Below are positions 14,701 through 27,100 of a stretch of DNA of 64,000 nucleotides, piece by piece (the first letter of the stretch is position 1; the number at the start of each line of letters is the position of its first letter). The DNA comes from Camellia lanceoleosa (taxonomy: Eukaryota; Streptophyta; Magnoliopsida; Ericales; Theaceae), in NCBI GenBank assembly GCA_025200525.1, contig CM045763.1:124001-188000 (forward strand), given 5' to 3'. The notes under the pieces are model-generated. The model saw only the letters and a program-made list of their open reading frames with translations, did not search any database and was not told the origin of the DNA. A program made the translations under genes and the position numbers.

Positions 14701-16543
14701 AGAGGGTTCGCATAAGTATCGGTGTGATCGAACCCTAATGCACGAGAAATTATAAATGAACAACATAATTACATGTCTGGTATCTTGTAAGATGGTCCGA
14801 ATAAGTGTTCGAGTTTTTGAACCCAAATGGATGAGAAATTGTAAGTAAACACCATAATTTCATATCTGCCATCATGCAAGAGGGTCCTAATAAGTGTCTT
14901 CTGAGTGTTCAAACCCTAATACAAAAGAATTGTAAGTAAACCCAATAATTACATATCTGCCATCAAGCAAGAGGGTCTGAATTAGTTCCCGAGTGTTCTA
15001 ACCCAAATGCATGAGAAATTGTGCGGAAACACCATAATTACATATCTGCCATCATGCAAGAGGGTCCGAATAAGTGTCCGAGTGTTCGAATCCTGATGCA
15101 GGAGAAATTGTTGGTAAACACAATAATTACATATCTGACATAATGGATCCAAATAATTGTTCGAGTGTTCGTACGCAAATACATGAGAAATTGTAAGGAA
15201 ATACCATAATTACATAACTGCCATCATGCAAAAGGGTCCTAATAAGTGTCTGAGTGTTCGAACCCAAAAGCATGAGAAATTGTACGTAAACACCATAATT
15301 ACATATCTGCCATCATACAAGACGGTCTGAATTAGTATCCGAGTATTCTAACCGTAATGCATGTGAAATTGTAAGTAAACACCACAATTACATATGAACC
15401 ATCACGCAAGAGGGTCCGAATAAGTGTCCGAGTGTTCGAACCCAAATGCATCAGAAATCGTACGTAAACATCATAACTACATATCTGCTATCATGCAAGA
15501 GGGTCCGAATAAGCGTCCGAGCGTTCGAACCCTAATGCTTGAGAAATTATATTTAAACATTATAATTACATATCTACCATCATACAAGAGGGTCCAAATA
15601 AGTGTACGAGTGTTCGAACCGTAATGCAAGAGAAATTGTATGTAAACACAATAATTACATATCTGCCATCATGAAAGAGGATCCGGATTAGTGTTTGAGT
15701 GTTCGAACCCAAATGCATCTGAAATTGTCAGTAAACACCATAGTTACATATATGCCATCATGAAAGAGGGTCCGAATAAGTGTCTGAGTGTTCGAACTCT
15801 AATGCAAGAGAAATTGTCAGTAAACACCATAATTACATATATGCCATCATGTAAGAGGGTCCAAATAAGTGTCAGAGTGTTATAACCCAAATGCAATAGA
15901 AATTGTACGTAAACACCATATTTGCATATATGCAATCATGCATGGTGGTCCGAATAAGTGTTCGAGTGTTCCAACCCAAATGCATGAGAAATTATAAGTA
16001 AACACCACAATTACATATCTGCCATCATGCAAGAGGGTCTAAATAAGTGTCTGAGTGTTCTAACCCAAATGCATGAGAAATTGTACGTAAATACCATAAT
16101 CACATATCTGCCATCATGCAAGATGGTACCAATAAGTGTCCGAGTATTATAACCCAAATGCATGAGAAATTGTGCGTAAACACCAAAATTACATATCTGC
16201 CATCATGCAAGAGGGTCCGAGCAAATATCCGAGTGTTCGAACCCTAGTGCATGACAAATTGTAAGTAAACACCATAATTACATATCTGTCATCATGCAAA
16301 AGGGTCCGAATAAGTGTCCGAGTGTTCGAACCCTAATGCAAGAGAAATTGCAAGTAAACACCATAATTACATATTTGCCATCAAGCAAGAAGGTTCGAGT
16401 AAGTGTCCGAGTGTTTGAACCCAAATGCATGAGAAATTTTAAGTAAACACAGTAATTACATATCTTCCATCATGCAAGAGGGTCCGAATAAGTGTTCGAG
16501 TGTTTGAACCCTAATGCATGAGAAATTTTATTAAACACCACAA
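2786..16543. repeat. 89-bp satellite array, block 1 (about 155 monomers)
   Basis: Head-to-tail monomers of about 89 bp. Each contains blocks such as CCATCATGCAAGAGGGTCCG, AATAAGTGTCCGAGTGTTCG, AACCCTAATGCATGAGAAAT and TGTAAGTAAACACCATAATT. Monomers differ by scattered substitutions and small indels, and a few are truncated (near 6848, 11374, 14544). A landmark variant with AAATACGTGAGAAATTGTAAG plus GCAAATACC recurs near 3068, 4390, 5990, 7568, 13590 and 15180, showing higher-order periods of about 1.3-1.6 kb. Open frames of 60-109 codons on both strands are by-products of the repeat: they share the same peptide in unrelated places and stop after about two monomers. Confidence 0.95.
16539..16543. 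repeat. Left target site duplication of the solo LTR
   Basis: CACAA here matches CATAA at 21184-21188 with one change. The uninterrupted satellite reads CACCATAATTAC at this point, so the left copy carries one substitution. Confidence 0.6.
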
Positions 16544-19500
16544 TATAGACACCCCATTTTTTACCGACCTTAAGACTCAGACGTCATTGATTGAGCGCTT
16601 GATGATGGTGCATGTTGTGCTCATTCTGAGGTTTCAGAGTTTCGGCTGAGAGCCTTACCCCCGGACCTCGGGACCCTTTTGTGCTGTGCCTCGGTTTGCG
16701 AATCAGGTCTTGTTTTCTCTTCCTGAAGGGAGGGAGAGGTCTTGTACACCATCTCTTAGTGGCCGTAGACTACTTTTCATGGTCACAGGCCACTGTTCCC
16801 GTTTGGAGACCAGTTTTCGATTTTAGGAGCCGTCGGTCGCGCGCCTTAGTTCGGGACCACTTAACATTCTCCGTTTGGCACGGTTTTTGGCACACACCTT
16901 GTTTCCTCTGTCTAGAGGGACACTGTGGCCCAGGAGACTACCTTTGTGGTCATACGCCACTTTCGTTGCTTAACAGCCTGTTTTTGGGGCACCCGACTGC
17001 GCCTTTTGACCCCCGAACCCTCGTTTTGCATCCGTCTTGGTTCATTTTTGGCATGGACCTTGCTTTCATTGTTTGGAAGGTGGTACAAGGGTGGAGACCC
17101 CCTTTTCTCTTGGAGACCACCTTTTCTTCCGCCAACCGGTTTTCTTGTCAAGAAGCTGGTCTCCTTGGTCTTTAAGCCACATTTACTGGTCTCCTACCAT
17201 ACCACTAGCTTGCATTCAATGTGGAGACCATCAATTGGGGCTGCCGACCACCTTTCCTTTGGTTGAACCTTTTGAACTGGTCGGCCGACTAGGGGAAGTG
17301 GTCGGCCGACCGCCTGAACTGGTCGGCCTGCCTCCCCCAGTTTTGTCTCTGTGAGTTGTTGCCAGCTCTGCCAGCTGGAAGGCATAAAACTATATCCTCC
17401 ATACATCTTGAGCCTTGGTTTTTAGCTTCTTGAAGAAGCTTTGGCCTTGTATCTCTATAAGAGAGGCCCTTCTCTTCCTTGGCACAGGTTCAGATTTTGG
17501 TTTAAGGCAAAACATATATCTCTCTTTGTCTCTATATTTTTGGCTCAAAAAGTGTATTGTTCTTGCACCTTTGCACACCACCTCATAGCCTAACCCTTCC
17601 ACCATTGCTTGGAGCTTCTTGGAGGCCATTTTCAAAGGTTAAGGAGTTGGGTTTTGGGTCCAGAAGTTGCTGTCTTGCTGAGCTTCAAGGGTAACACACT
17701 TTTTCCCTCTTTTAAGCTTTATTTTGATCCATCTCTTAGCCTTATTTGCATGCATATTTGAGCTTTGTTGTCAACTGAAAAAACTCTTGTTTTAAGGTCC
17801 TTTTGATGTTTGTTTAAGGTCATTTTGTTGGTGGGGGTCATCTACCCCCTTGCATGCTTCATTTTGCCTTATTTTGAGCCATGCCCTAAGGCCTTTGTGT
17901 TGACCTTTGCTTGGCCTTTTAACCACTGAAATCCAGTGAATTTTTAGTGGTTAAAATGTGTTTTTGAGAGCCAAAATCAGAGAGGGGTGACCCTCTCCCT
18001 CCTTGTCTTGTTCACTAGCATTTTTGGCCTTACAAAAGAGCCTTCATTTGCACACCTCCAAGCCTTGTTTCAGGCCCTTTTCAATGACTTTTAGGGCCTA
18101 CCTAGGCTCTTTCCAGAGATGGTTTTTTTCACCTTGGGTGTGTCTCTTGCATGCGCAGAATAACCCCTCTTATAGCCTATCAAAGGAGCATGACATTCTT
18201 GCATGCATTGATCATGTTTCAGTGGGTTTTTGGGATTTATTTCGCATGTCATGTCTCTGAATTTTGCTGGTTTAGTGGCCTCTTCAATGCTTTATATGCT
18301 TGTAGTGTAATCCATGTTCACTAGCTCACATTGCATGTTGTTTTGGCCCTTCATTCTAGCATATTTTTGCCATGTTCTAAACTAATTTTATTCATGATTT
18401 GGGCTGACTTAGCTCTGTTTTGAAGTCCCATGGTCGAATGATGCTTTCCATGCATGCTTGTAGTGTAAATACCCTTGCCTAGCTTCGAGTTTTGAAGCCT
18501 CTTGCATGCTTAACTTGAGTTGTTTTCATTTTTTGGCATCATTGAACATGTTATTTCAGAGCTTATACTTGTGCCATATTCCCATGTTTTCCACTCTTTA
18601 AATGCGTTTGAGAGTTGTGCTTGTATGCCTCATTTTTGGGCTATTGCATGAGCTTCATTTTTGTGCATTGCAAGCCATCATTTTAGTCCTTTTTGCCACT
18701 ATTTTGGGTCTGCATAGGGACTGTTTGGGGTTGGTTTGGTCATTTGGGCATCGCTTTGCATACCTCTAGTGTAATGCACTTCACTAGTTTCAGTAATTGT
18801 GCCATCCAACATGCATCAGGTGAGTTGTTTGCATGATTCGGGATCATCTTGTATGTCATTTCAGAGTTGGAACATGTGTCATTGTATGCCATATTCCATC
18901 CTTGTCATGCTTTGGTAGAGTTGCACTTTGTTCCTTAGGTTTGGTCCCTTGCATTTGTGCATGCTTGCATGTACCTTTTTGCCTCATTTTCATCATATTG
19001 GCCACTGATTTGGGTGTGGCTAAGGCCCATCCATCTTGGTTTAAGTCCATCTTACATTGTGTATGCCCTATAGCCTACGTTATCGCATGTTTGATCATTG
19101 CATTGCGCATGCCTCATTCATAACATTGCGTATGTTAGTGCATTGTGTATGCATGTCATATAATCCATGTGCATTGAGTATGCCATTGATTAGTTTATAG
19201 CATTGTGTATGCCATCTGCATGCTTGCATGTCATTCTGTGCATCTTCGCATCACTTAGTTGCATTGCCTTTAGATCGCATGCTAGAGTTGCATTTGTCCA
19301 TACATTGTTTGTTGCATTGTGTTTGGAGTAGGGTTTAGTCCAAACATGGGAAACGAGGGATGTTTTGTACTCAAAGTGACGAAACGTGCCTCGATTCTTG
19401 GTCACCGACACTCTTGACTATCCATGATAGAGTTGTTGGCTTTAGGTGTTTACATGTGCATTCATTTCACATTGAGTCGTGCAATTCGACTCCTCGGCCA

Positions 19501-21183
19501 TAATGCATTGGGATGCGTGATTGATGGCATGAGGATCGAGGACTATAGTCCCTAAAGCTTATGCAATGACGGGGAGAGTGGTCGGGCACACATATGTTGA
19601 AAATACTTTGCCTCCTCTCTCTCTCTTGCCTTTGTTGCAGAAAATGTAGAAACCAGGAGAAGAAACTGGCCGGCCGACCAGGTTTTCTGACAGGCTAACC
19701 ACCTTTTTTGGTTTTCACCACCAAGGGTGGTTGGTAGGTGGTCTCTAATGCCTATAACTGGTCGGTAGCCTTCCCCTAGATTCCCAGGGTGGAGTTTCAT
19801 CTCCTTGGAGCTTTGTGCAAGTTTCTGAGTTCAATTGCAAACAAAGGCGAGTTGAGACATCGCGATGGACTTCCCGACAAGGCGACTCGAGCATGCATAC
19901 ATCCTTTATCATTCGGAACAGAGCTGAGACAGTCCATTTCATGTATTTTGCATGCTAATTTATTTGCTTCCTTAGTTTAATTTGTTAATTAATTAATGTT
20001 GTGTAATATTTAGCTGTAATTTGTTATTCATTTCGGTTGTGTAATAACTAGTTTAATCAGCTTAGATTAGCTAGTTGGTTCTCAGATATTTATTCTGACC
20101 TCCATGAGAGGGCTTAACTTTGTAATAAGTGTGCGTGTGTGTGATGCATGTCTTCCAACCCCACGCTTTTCTCCTTTTATTTACCAAATTTTATGATGGT
20201 TAGTTTTAGGGCACGTTTCAATTAGCATCCTTATGCTCGTATGTTTGCATCCATTCATCTATTTCGCATGCACCAGGCTCGGCACATCATACTAACTGCA
20301 TCGTATTTCAATTCCAAGTTGAATACATGTTACCTGTAGCATCTCATATGCCATCTTAGAATAGCCGAGCCTATCTTAGTTGCATTCTTGCATGTGTTGC
20401 ATTAGGCATCTCAGCATAGTTAGGATTCATGCATGTTTTCTAATTAGCTTCTTTCTTTGGCTCAGAGTACTCGGTAAGTGTTTATGCTTTAGCATCCTTG
20501 CATGCGTGTGAGTGACTGCCATGATAGCATGCTTACCATGAGGCTATGTGCTTATGTGATATAACTGCCTGAATGCCTGTGGGTGAAGGTTAGGTTGCTT
20601 GAATTGGAATAATTCGTCAAAACCTGTGTTTTAGCCTACTTGCGAGTAGCAAACTTCAATCCATTTTCAAAACAAACGGATATGCGATGCTTTGTTCCAA
20701 CATAGGCAATCTAGTCTATACTTGTACGATGTGCGCATCACATAGTAATTCTAGGTTAATAACCGGAATAAGAGCACATGTGTTTTCAAAAACAAGATAT
20801 CACGCTTAGTAGTGGCCGATCTTTGATCGGGCGAGCGGGGCTGCTTATGAAATGACCTTCCCTAATCGTACCCAAGTTCTCGAGCCGAGGCAACTTTGGT
20901 GATGACGGACACGTGGCCTTAGGCACGAGTCAGGGTTTCCTAAATTCTCCCAAAATAAAATATTTAGGTGGCGACTCTATATCTGGCAAAGTAGTCCATG
21001 TTTGGCAATTCTTTCTAAAATCAGTTTTTCAAAACGATTTGCCGGATTTGGACTATTTGGTGATTTATCGATCTTGCATTGCACTTTGCGAGATTACATT
21101 CAAAACTGTAACATTTGAGTCCGAACTGTAGTAAGCCCAATGAACAAAACGGGGTTTCCACAGGACATTCGAGGACGTCTACA
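16544..21183 (+). mobile_element. Solo LTR, 4.6 kb, Ogre-like Ty3/gypsy family
   Basis: Starts TATAGACACCCCATTTT (expected TG mutated to TA) and ends GACGTCTACA, so the termini are the inverted pair TGTAGAC/GTCTACA. Satellite lies directly on both sides with a 5-bp target duplication, and there is no internal region, so this is a solo LTR left by recombination. The same sequence reappears on the minus strand at 48665-62603. A very long LTR and the polypurine tract seen at the other copy fit the Tat/Ogre group; this assignment is inference. It carries clustered GGTCGGCCGACC-type palindromes (17278-17332 and 19668-19690). Open frames within it (for example 16681-17175, 164 codons) lack any recognisable domain and lie in what is non-coding LTR in the other copy. 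Confidence 0.85.
17384..17400 (+). promoter_or_regulatory. Possible LTR promoter TATA region
   Basis: CATAAAACTATATCC lies about 840 nt into the LTR, followed about 100 nt later by a CT-rich stretch. The sister LTR has GCTATATATGAA at the comparable place (61620-61631, minus strand). Position agreement between copies is the only support. Confidence 0.35.
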
Positions 21184-21188
21184 CATAA
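21184..21188. repeat. Right target site duplication of the solo LTR
   Basis: CATAA immediately after GTCTACA; partner of CACAA at 16539-16543. Confidence 0.6.
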
Positions 21189-24100
21189 TTACATATCTGT
21201 CATTATGCAAGGGAGTCCGAATAAGTGTCCGAGTGTTCGAACCCTAATGCAAGAGAAATTGAAAGTAAACACAATAATTACCAATCTGCCATTATGCAAG
21301 ATGGTCCGAATAAGTGTCTAAGTGTCCAAACCCTAATGCAAGAGAAACTGTAACTAAACACCATAATTACATATCTGCCATCATGCAAGAGGGTCCAAAT
21401 AAGTGTCCGAGTGTACGAACCCAAATGCGTGAGAAATTTTAAGGAAATAACATAATTACATATCTGCAATCATGCAAAATGGTCTGAATAAGTGTCCGAG
21501 TATCCGAACTCTAATGCATGAGAAATTTTAATAAACACCATAATTACATATCTGCCATCATGCAAATGTATCCGAATAACTGTCCGCGTGTTCGACCCCA
21601 AATGCATGAGAAATTCTAAGTAAACACCATAGTTACATATATGCCATCACGCAAGAGGGTCCGAGTAAGTGTCCGAGTGTTCGAACCCTAATGCATGAGA
21701 AATTGTAAGTAAACACCAAAATTAAATATCTACCATCATGCAAAAGGGACCGAATAAGTGTCAGAGTGTTCGAACCCTAATGGATGAGAAATTGTAACTA
21801 AACACCATAATTACATATCTGCCATCATGCAAGAGGGTTCGAATAAGGGTCAGAGTGTTCGAACCCTAATGCAAGAAAAATTGTAAATGAACACCATAAT
21901 TATATATCTGATATCATGTAAGACGGTCTGAATAAGTGTCCAAGTTTTCGAACCCAAATGGATGAGAAATTATAAGCAAACACTATAATTTCATATCTGC
22001 CATCATGCAAGAGGGTCCGAATAAGTGTCTGAGTGTTCAAACCCTAATGCAAGAGAAATTGCACGTGAACCCAATAATTACATATATTCCACTAAGCAAG
22101 AGGGTCCGAATAAGTATCCAACTGTTCTAACCCAAATGCATGAGAAATTGTACATAAACACCATAATTACATATCTGCCATCTTGCGAAAGGGTCCGAAT
22201 AAGTGTCCCAGTGTTCGAATCCAAATGCAAGAGAAATTGTTGGTAAACACAATAATTACATACCTGACATAATGCAAGAGGGTCCAAATAAGTGTCCGAT
22301 TGTTCGTACCCAAATACGTGAGAAATTGTAAGGAAATACCATAATTACATAACTGCCACCATGCAAAAGGGTCCGAATAAGTGTCCGAGTGTTCGAACCC
22401 AAAAGCATGAGAAATTGTACGTAAACAACATAATTACATAGCTGCCATCATGCAAGACGGTTCGAATTAGTATCCGAGTGTTCTAACCCTAATGCATGAG
22501 AAATGGTAAGTAAACACCACAATTACATATGAACCATCATGCAAGAGGGTTCGAATAAGTGTCCGAGTGTTCGAACCCAAATGCATGAGAAATCGTAAGT
22601 AAACACCATAATTACATATCTGCCATCATGCAATAAGGTCTGAATAAGCGTCCGAGCGTTCGAACCCTAATGCATGAGAAATGGTAAGCAAACATTATAA
22701 TTACATATCTGCCATCATGCAAGAAGGTCCACATAAGTGTCTGAATGTTCGAACCGTAATGCAAGAGAAATTGTATGTGAACACAATAATTACATATCTG
22801 CCATCATGCAAGAGGGCCAGAATAAGTGTCCGAGAGTTCAAACCCAAATGCATGAGAAATTATATGTGAACACCATAATTACATATCTACAATAATGCAA
22901 GAGGGTCCGAATAAGTGTTCGAGTGTGTGAACCCTAATGCAAGAGAAATTGTCAATAAACACCATAATTACATATCTACCATCATGCAAGAGCGTCCAAA
23001 TAAGTGTCTGAGTGTTCAAACCCTAATGGAAGAGAAATTGTCAGTAAACACCATAATTACAAATCTGCCATCATGCAAGAGGGTCTGAATAAGTGTCCGA
23101 GTGTTGTAACCCAAATGCGTAAGAAATTGTACGTAAACACCATAATTACATATTTGCCATCATGCAAGAGGGTCGACATACGTGTCCGAGTTTTCGAACC
23201 CTAATGCAAGAGAAATTGTTTGTAAAGACTATAATTACTCATCTACCATCATGCAAGAGGGCCCGAATGAGTGTGCGAGTGTTCGAAGCCCATTACAAAA
23301 GGAATTGTGAATAAACACCATAATTTCACATCTACCATCATGCAAGGGGGTCCAAATATGGGTCCGAGTGTTCGAACCTAAATGTATGAGAAATTGTAAG
23401 TAAACACCATAATTACATATCTGCCATCAAGCAAGAGTGTCCGAATAAGTGTTCGAGTGTTTGAACCCAAATGCATGAAAAATTGTAATTAATACCATAA
23501 TTACATAACAACCATCTTGCAAGAGAGTCCGAATAAGTGTCCGAGTGTTCTAACCCAAATACAGGAGAAATTGTACGTAAATAACATAATTACATATCTT
23601 CCATCATCTAAGAGGGTTCGAATAAGTGTTTGAGTTTCGAACCCTAATGCATGAGAAATTGTAAGTAAAAACAATAATTACATATCTGTCATCATGCAAG
23701 AGGGTCCGAATAAGTATTCTAGTGTTCTAACCCAAATGCAATAGAAATTGTACATAAACACCATATTTACATATATGCAATCATGTAAGGGGGTCTCAAT
23801 AAGTGTCCGAGTGTTCGAACCCAAATACATGAAAAATTGTAAGTAAATACTACAATTACATATCTGCCATCATGCAAGAAGGTCTGAATAAGTGTTCGAG
23901 TCTTCTAACCCAAATGCATGAGAAATTGTGCGTAAACACCAAAATTACATATCTGCCATGATTAAAGAGGGTCCGAATAGGTGTCCGAGTGTTCGAACCC
24001 TAATGTATGACAAATTGTAAGTATACACCATAATTACATATCTGTCATCATGCAAAAGGGTCCGAATAATTGTCCGAGTGTTCGAACCCTAATGCAAGAG

Positions 24101-27100
24101 AAATTGTAAGTAAACACTATAATTACATATCTGCCATTAGGCAAGAGGGTCCGAGTAAGTGTTCGAGCATTCGAACTCAAATGCATGAGAAATTGTAAGT
24201 AAACACCATCATTACATATCTGCCATCATGCAAGAGGGTCCGAATAAGTGTTCGAGTGTTCGAACCCTAATGTATGAGAAATTTTATTATACGCCATAAT
24301 TACATATCTGCCATCTTGCAAGAGAGTCTGAATAAGTGCCCGACTGTTCGAACCTTAATGCAAGAGAAATTGTAGACAAACATAATAATTATATAGCCAT
24401 GATGCAAGATGGTCCGAATAAGTATCTGAATGTCCGAACCCTAATGCAAGAGAAACTATAAGTAAATACCATAATTACATATCGGCCATCATGAAAGAGG
24501 GTCCGAATATGTTTCCGAGCGTTTGAACCCAAATGGGTGAGAAATTTTACGTAAAAAACATAATTACGTATCCGCCATTATGTAAGATGGTCCGAATAAG
24601 TGTCCTAGTGTTCGAACCTTAATGCATGAGAAATTTTAATAAACACCATAATTACATATATGCCATCATGCAATAAGGTTCGAATAAGTGTCCGAGTGTT
24701 TGAACCCAAATGCATTAGAAATTCTAAGTAAACACCATAATCAGATATCTGTCATTATGCAAGATGGTCTGAGTAAGTGTCCGAGTGTTCGAACCCTAAT
24801 GCAAGAGAAATTGTTTGTAAACACCACAATTACATCTCTACCATCATGAATGAGCGTCTGAATAAATGTCCGAGTGTTCGAACCCTAATGCTTGAGAAAT
24901 AGTAAGTAAACACCATAATTACATATCTGCCATCATGCAAGACATACCGAATAAGTGTTCGAGTGTTCGAACCATAATGGATGAGAAATTGTAATTAAAC
25001 ACCATAATTACATATCTACTATCATGCAAGAGGGTCTGAGTAAGTGTCCTAGTGTTCGAACCCTAATGCAAGAGAAATTGTAAGTGAACACCATAATTAC
25101 ATATCTGCCACCATGCAAGATGGTCCGAATAAGCGTCCGAGTGTTCGAACCCTAATACAAGAGAAATTGCAAGCAAACCCAATAATTACATATCTGCCAT
25201 CAAGCAAGAGGGTCTGAATAAGTGCTACAGTGTTCTAACCCAAATGTATGAGAAATTGTGTTTAAACACCATAATTACATATCTGCCATCATGCAAGAGG
25301 GTCCGAATAAGTGTCCGGGGGTTCGAATGCTAATGCGAGAAAAATTGTAGGTAACAAAATAATTACATATCTGCCATCAGGGAAGAGGGTCCAAATAAGT
25401 GTGCGAGAGTTCGTGCCCAAATACGTGAGAAATTGTAAGTAAATACCATAATTACATATCTTCCATCATGCAAAAGGGTCCGAATAAGTGTCCTAGTGTC
25501 CGAACACAAAGGCATGAGAAATTGTACGTAAACACCATAATCACATATCTGCCATCATGCAAGACGGTCCGAATTAGTATCCAAGTGTTCAAACCCTAAT
25601 GCATGAAAAATGGTAAGTAAGCACCACAATTACATATCAGCCATCATGCAAGAGGGTCCGAATAAGTGTCCAAGTGTTCTAACCCTAATGCATGAGAAAT
25701 GGGAAATAAACACCACAATTACATATCAGCCATCATGCAAGAACGTCCGAATAAGTGTCCGAGGGTTCGAACCTTAATGCATGAGAAATTGTAAATAACA
25801 CTATAATTACATATCTGCCATCATGCAAGAGGGTCCGAATAAGTGTCCGAGTGTTCGAATCGTAGTGCAAGAGAAATTGTATCTAAACACAATAATTACA
25901 TATCTGCCATCATGCAAGAGGGTCCGAGTAAGTGTCCGAGTGTTCGAACCAAAATGCATGAGAAATTGTACGTAAGCACCATAATTACATATCTGCCATC
26001 ATACAAAAGGGTCCGAATAAGTGTTCGAGTGTTCAAACCCAAATGCATGGGAAATTGTCGTTAAACACCATAATTATATATCTGTCATCATGTAAGAGGG
26101 TCTGACTAAGTGTCCGAGTGTTCTAACCCAAATGAGTGAGAAATTGTACGTAAACACCATAATTACATATCTGCCATCATGCAAGTGGGTCCGAACAACT
26201 GTCCGAGTGTTTGAACCCTAATGCAAGGGAAATTGTTTGTTAACACTATAAATACATATCTGCCATCATGCAACAGGGTCCGAATAAATGTCCGAGTGTT
26301 CGAACCGTATTGCAAGATAAAATTGTGAATAAACACCATAGTTTCATATCTACCATCATGCAAGAGGGTCTGAATGAGTGTCCGAGTGTTCGAACCTAAA
26401 TGCATGAGAAATTGTAAATAAATACCATAATTACATATCTACCATCAAGTAAGAGTATCCGAATAAGTGTCCGAGTGTTTCAACCCAAATACATGAGAAA
26501 TTGCAAGTAAACACTATAATTACATATCTGCCATCATGCAAGAGGGTCTGAATAAGTGTCCGAGTGTTCTAACCCAAATACATGAGAAATTGTACGTAAA
26601 TACCATAATTACATATCTGCCATCATGCAAGAGGGTCCGAATAAGTGTCTGAGTTTCAAACCCTAATGCAAGAGAAATTGTAGGTAAAAACAATAATTAC
26701 GTATCTGCCATCATGCAAGAAGGTCTGAATAAGTGCTCGACTATTCTAACCCCAATTCAATAGAAATTGTACGTAAACACCATATTTACATATTTGTAAT
26801 CACGCAAGGGGTACGACTAAGTGTCCGAGTGTTCAAACCCAAAAGCATAAGAAATTATAGGTAAACACCACAATTGCATATTTGCCATCATGCAAACGTG
26901 TCTGAGTATTCTAACCCAAATGCATGAGAAATTGTACGTAAACACCATAATTGCATATCTGCCATCAGGCCAGAGGGTCCGAATAAGTGTCCGAGTATTA
27001 TAACCCAAATGCATGAGAAATTTTGCGTAAACACCATAATTACATATCTGGCATCATCCAAGAGGTTTTGAATAAGTGTCCGAGTGTTTCAACCTTAATG

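Noticed and set aside
2854..16000. Dozens of 60-109-codon open frames with similar peptides (MSECSNPNAREIVSKH-like on plus, RTLLHDGRYVIMVFTYNF-like on minus)
   Set aside because: They are the 89-bp satellite read in successive frames; they end after about two monomers, occur on both strands, and have no start context or domain.
16681..17175. 164-codon plus-strand frame as a gene
   Set aside because: It lies in non-coding LTR, has no domain, is Trp/Phe/Leu-rich low-complexity-like, and overlapping frames of similar length exist on both strands.
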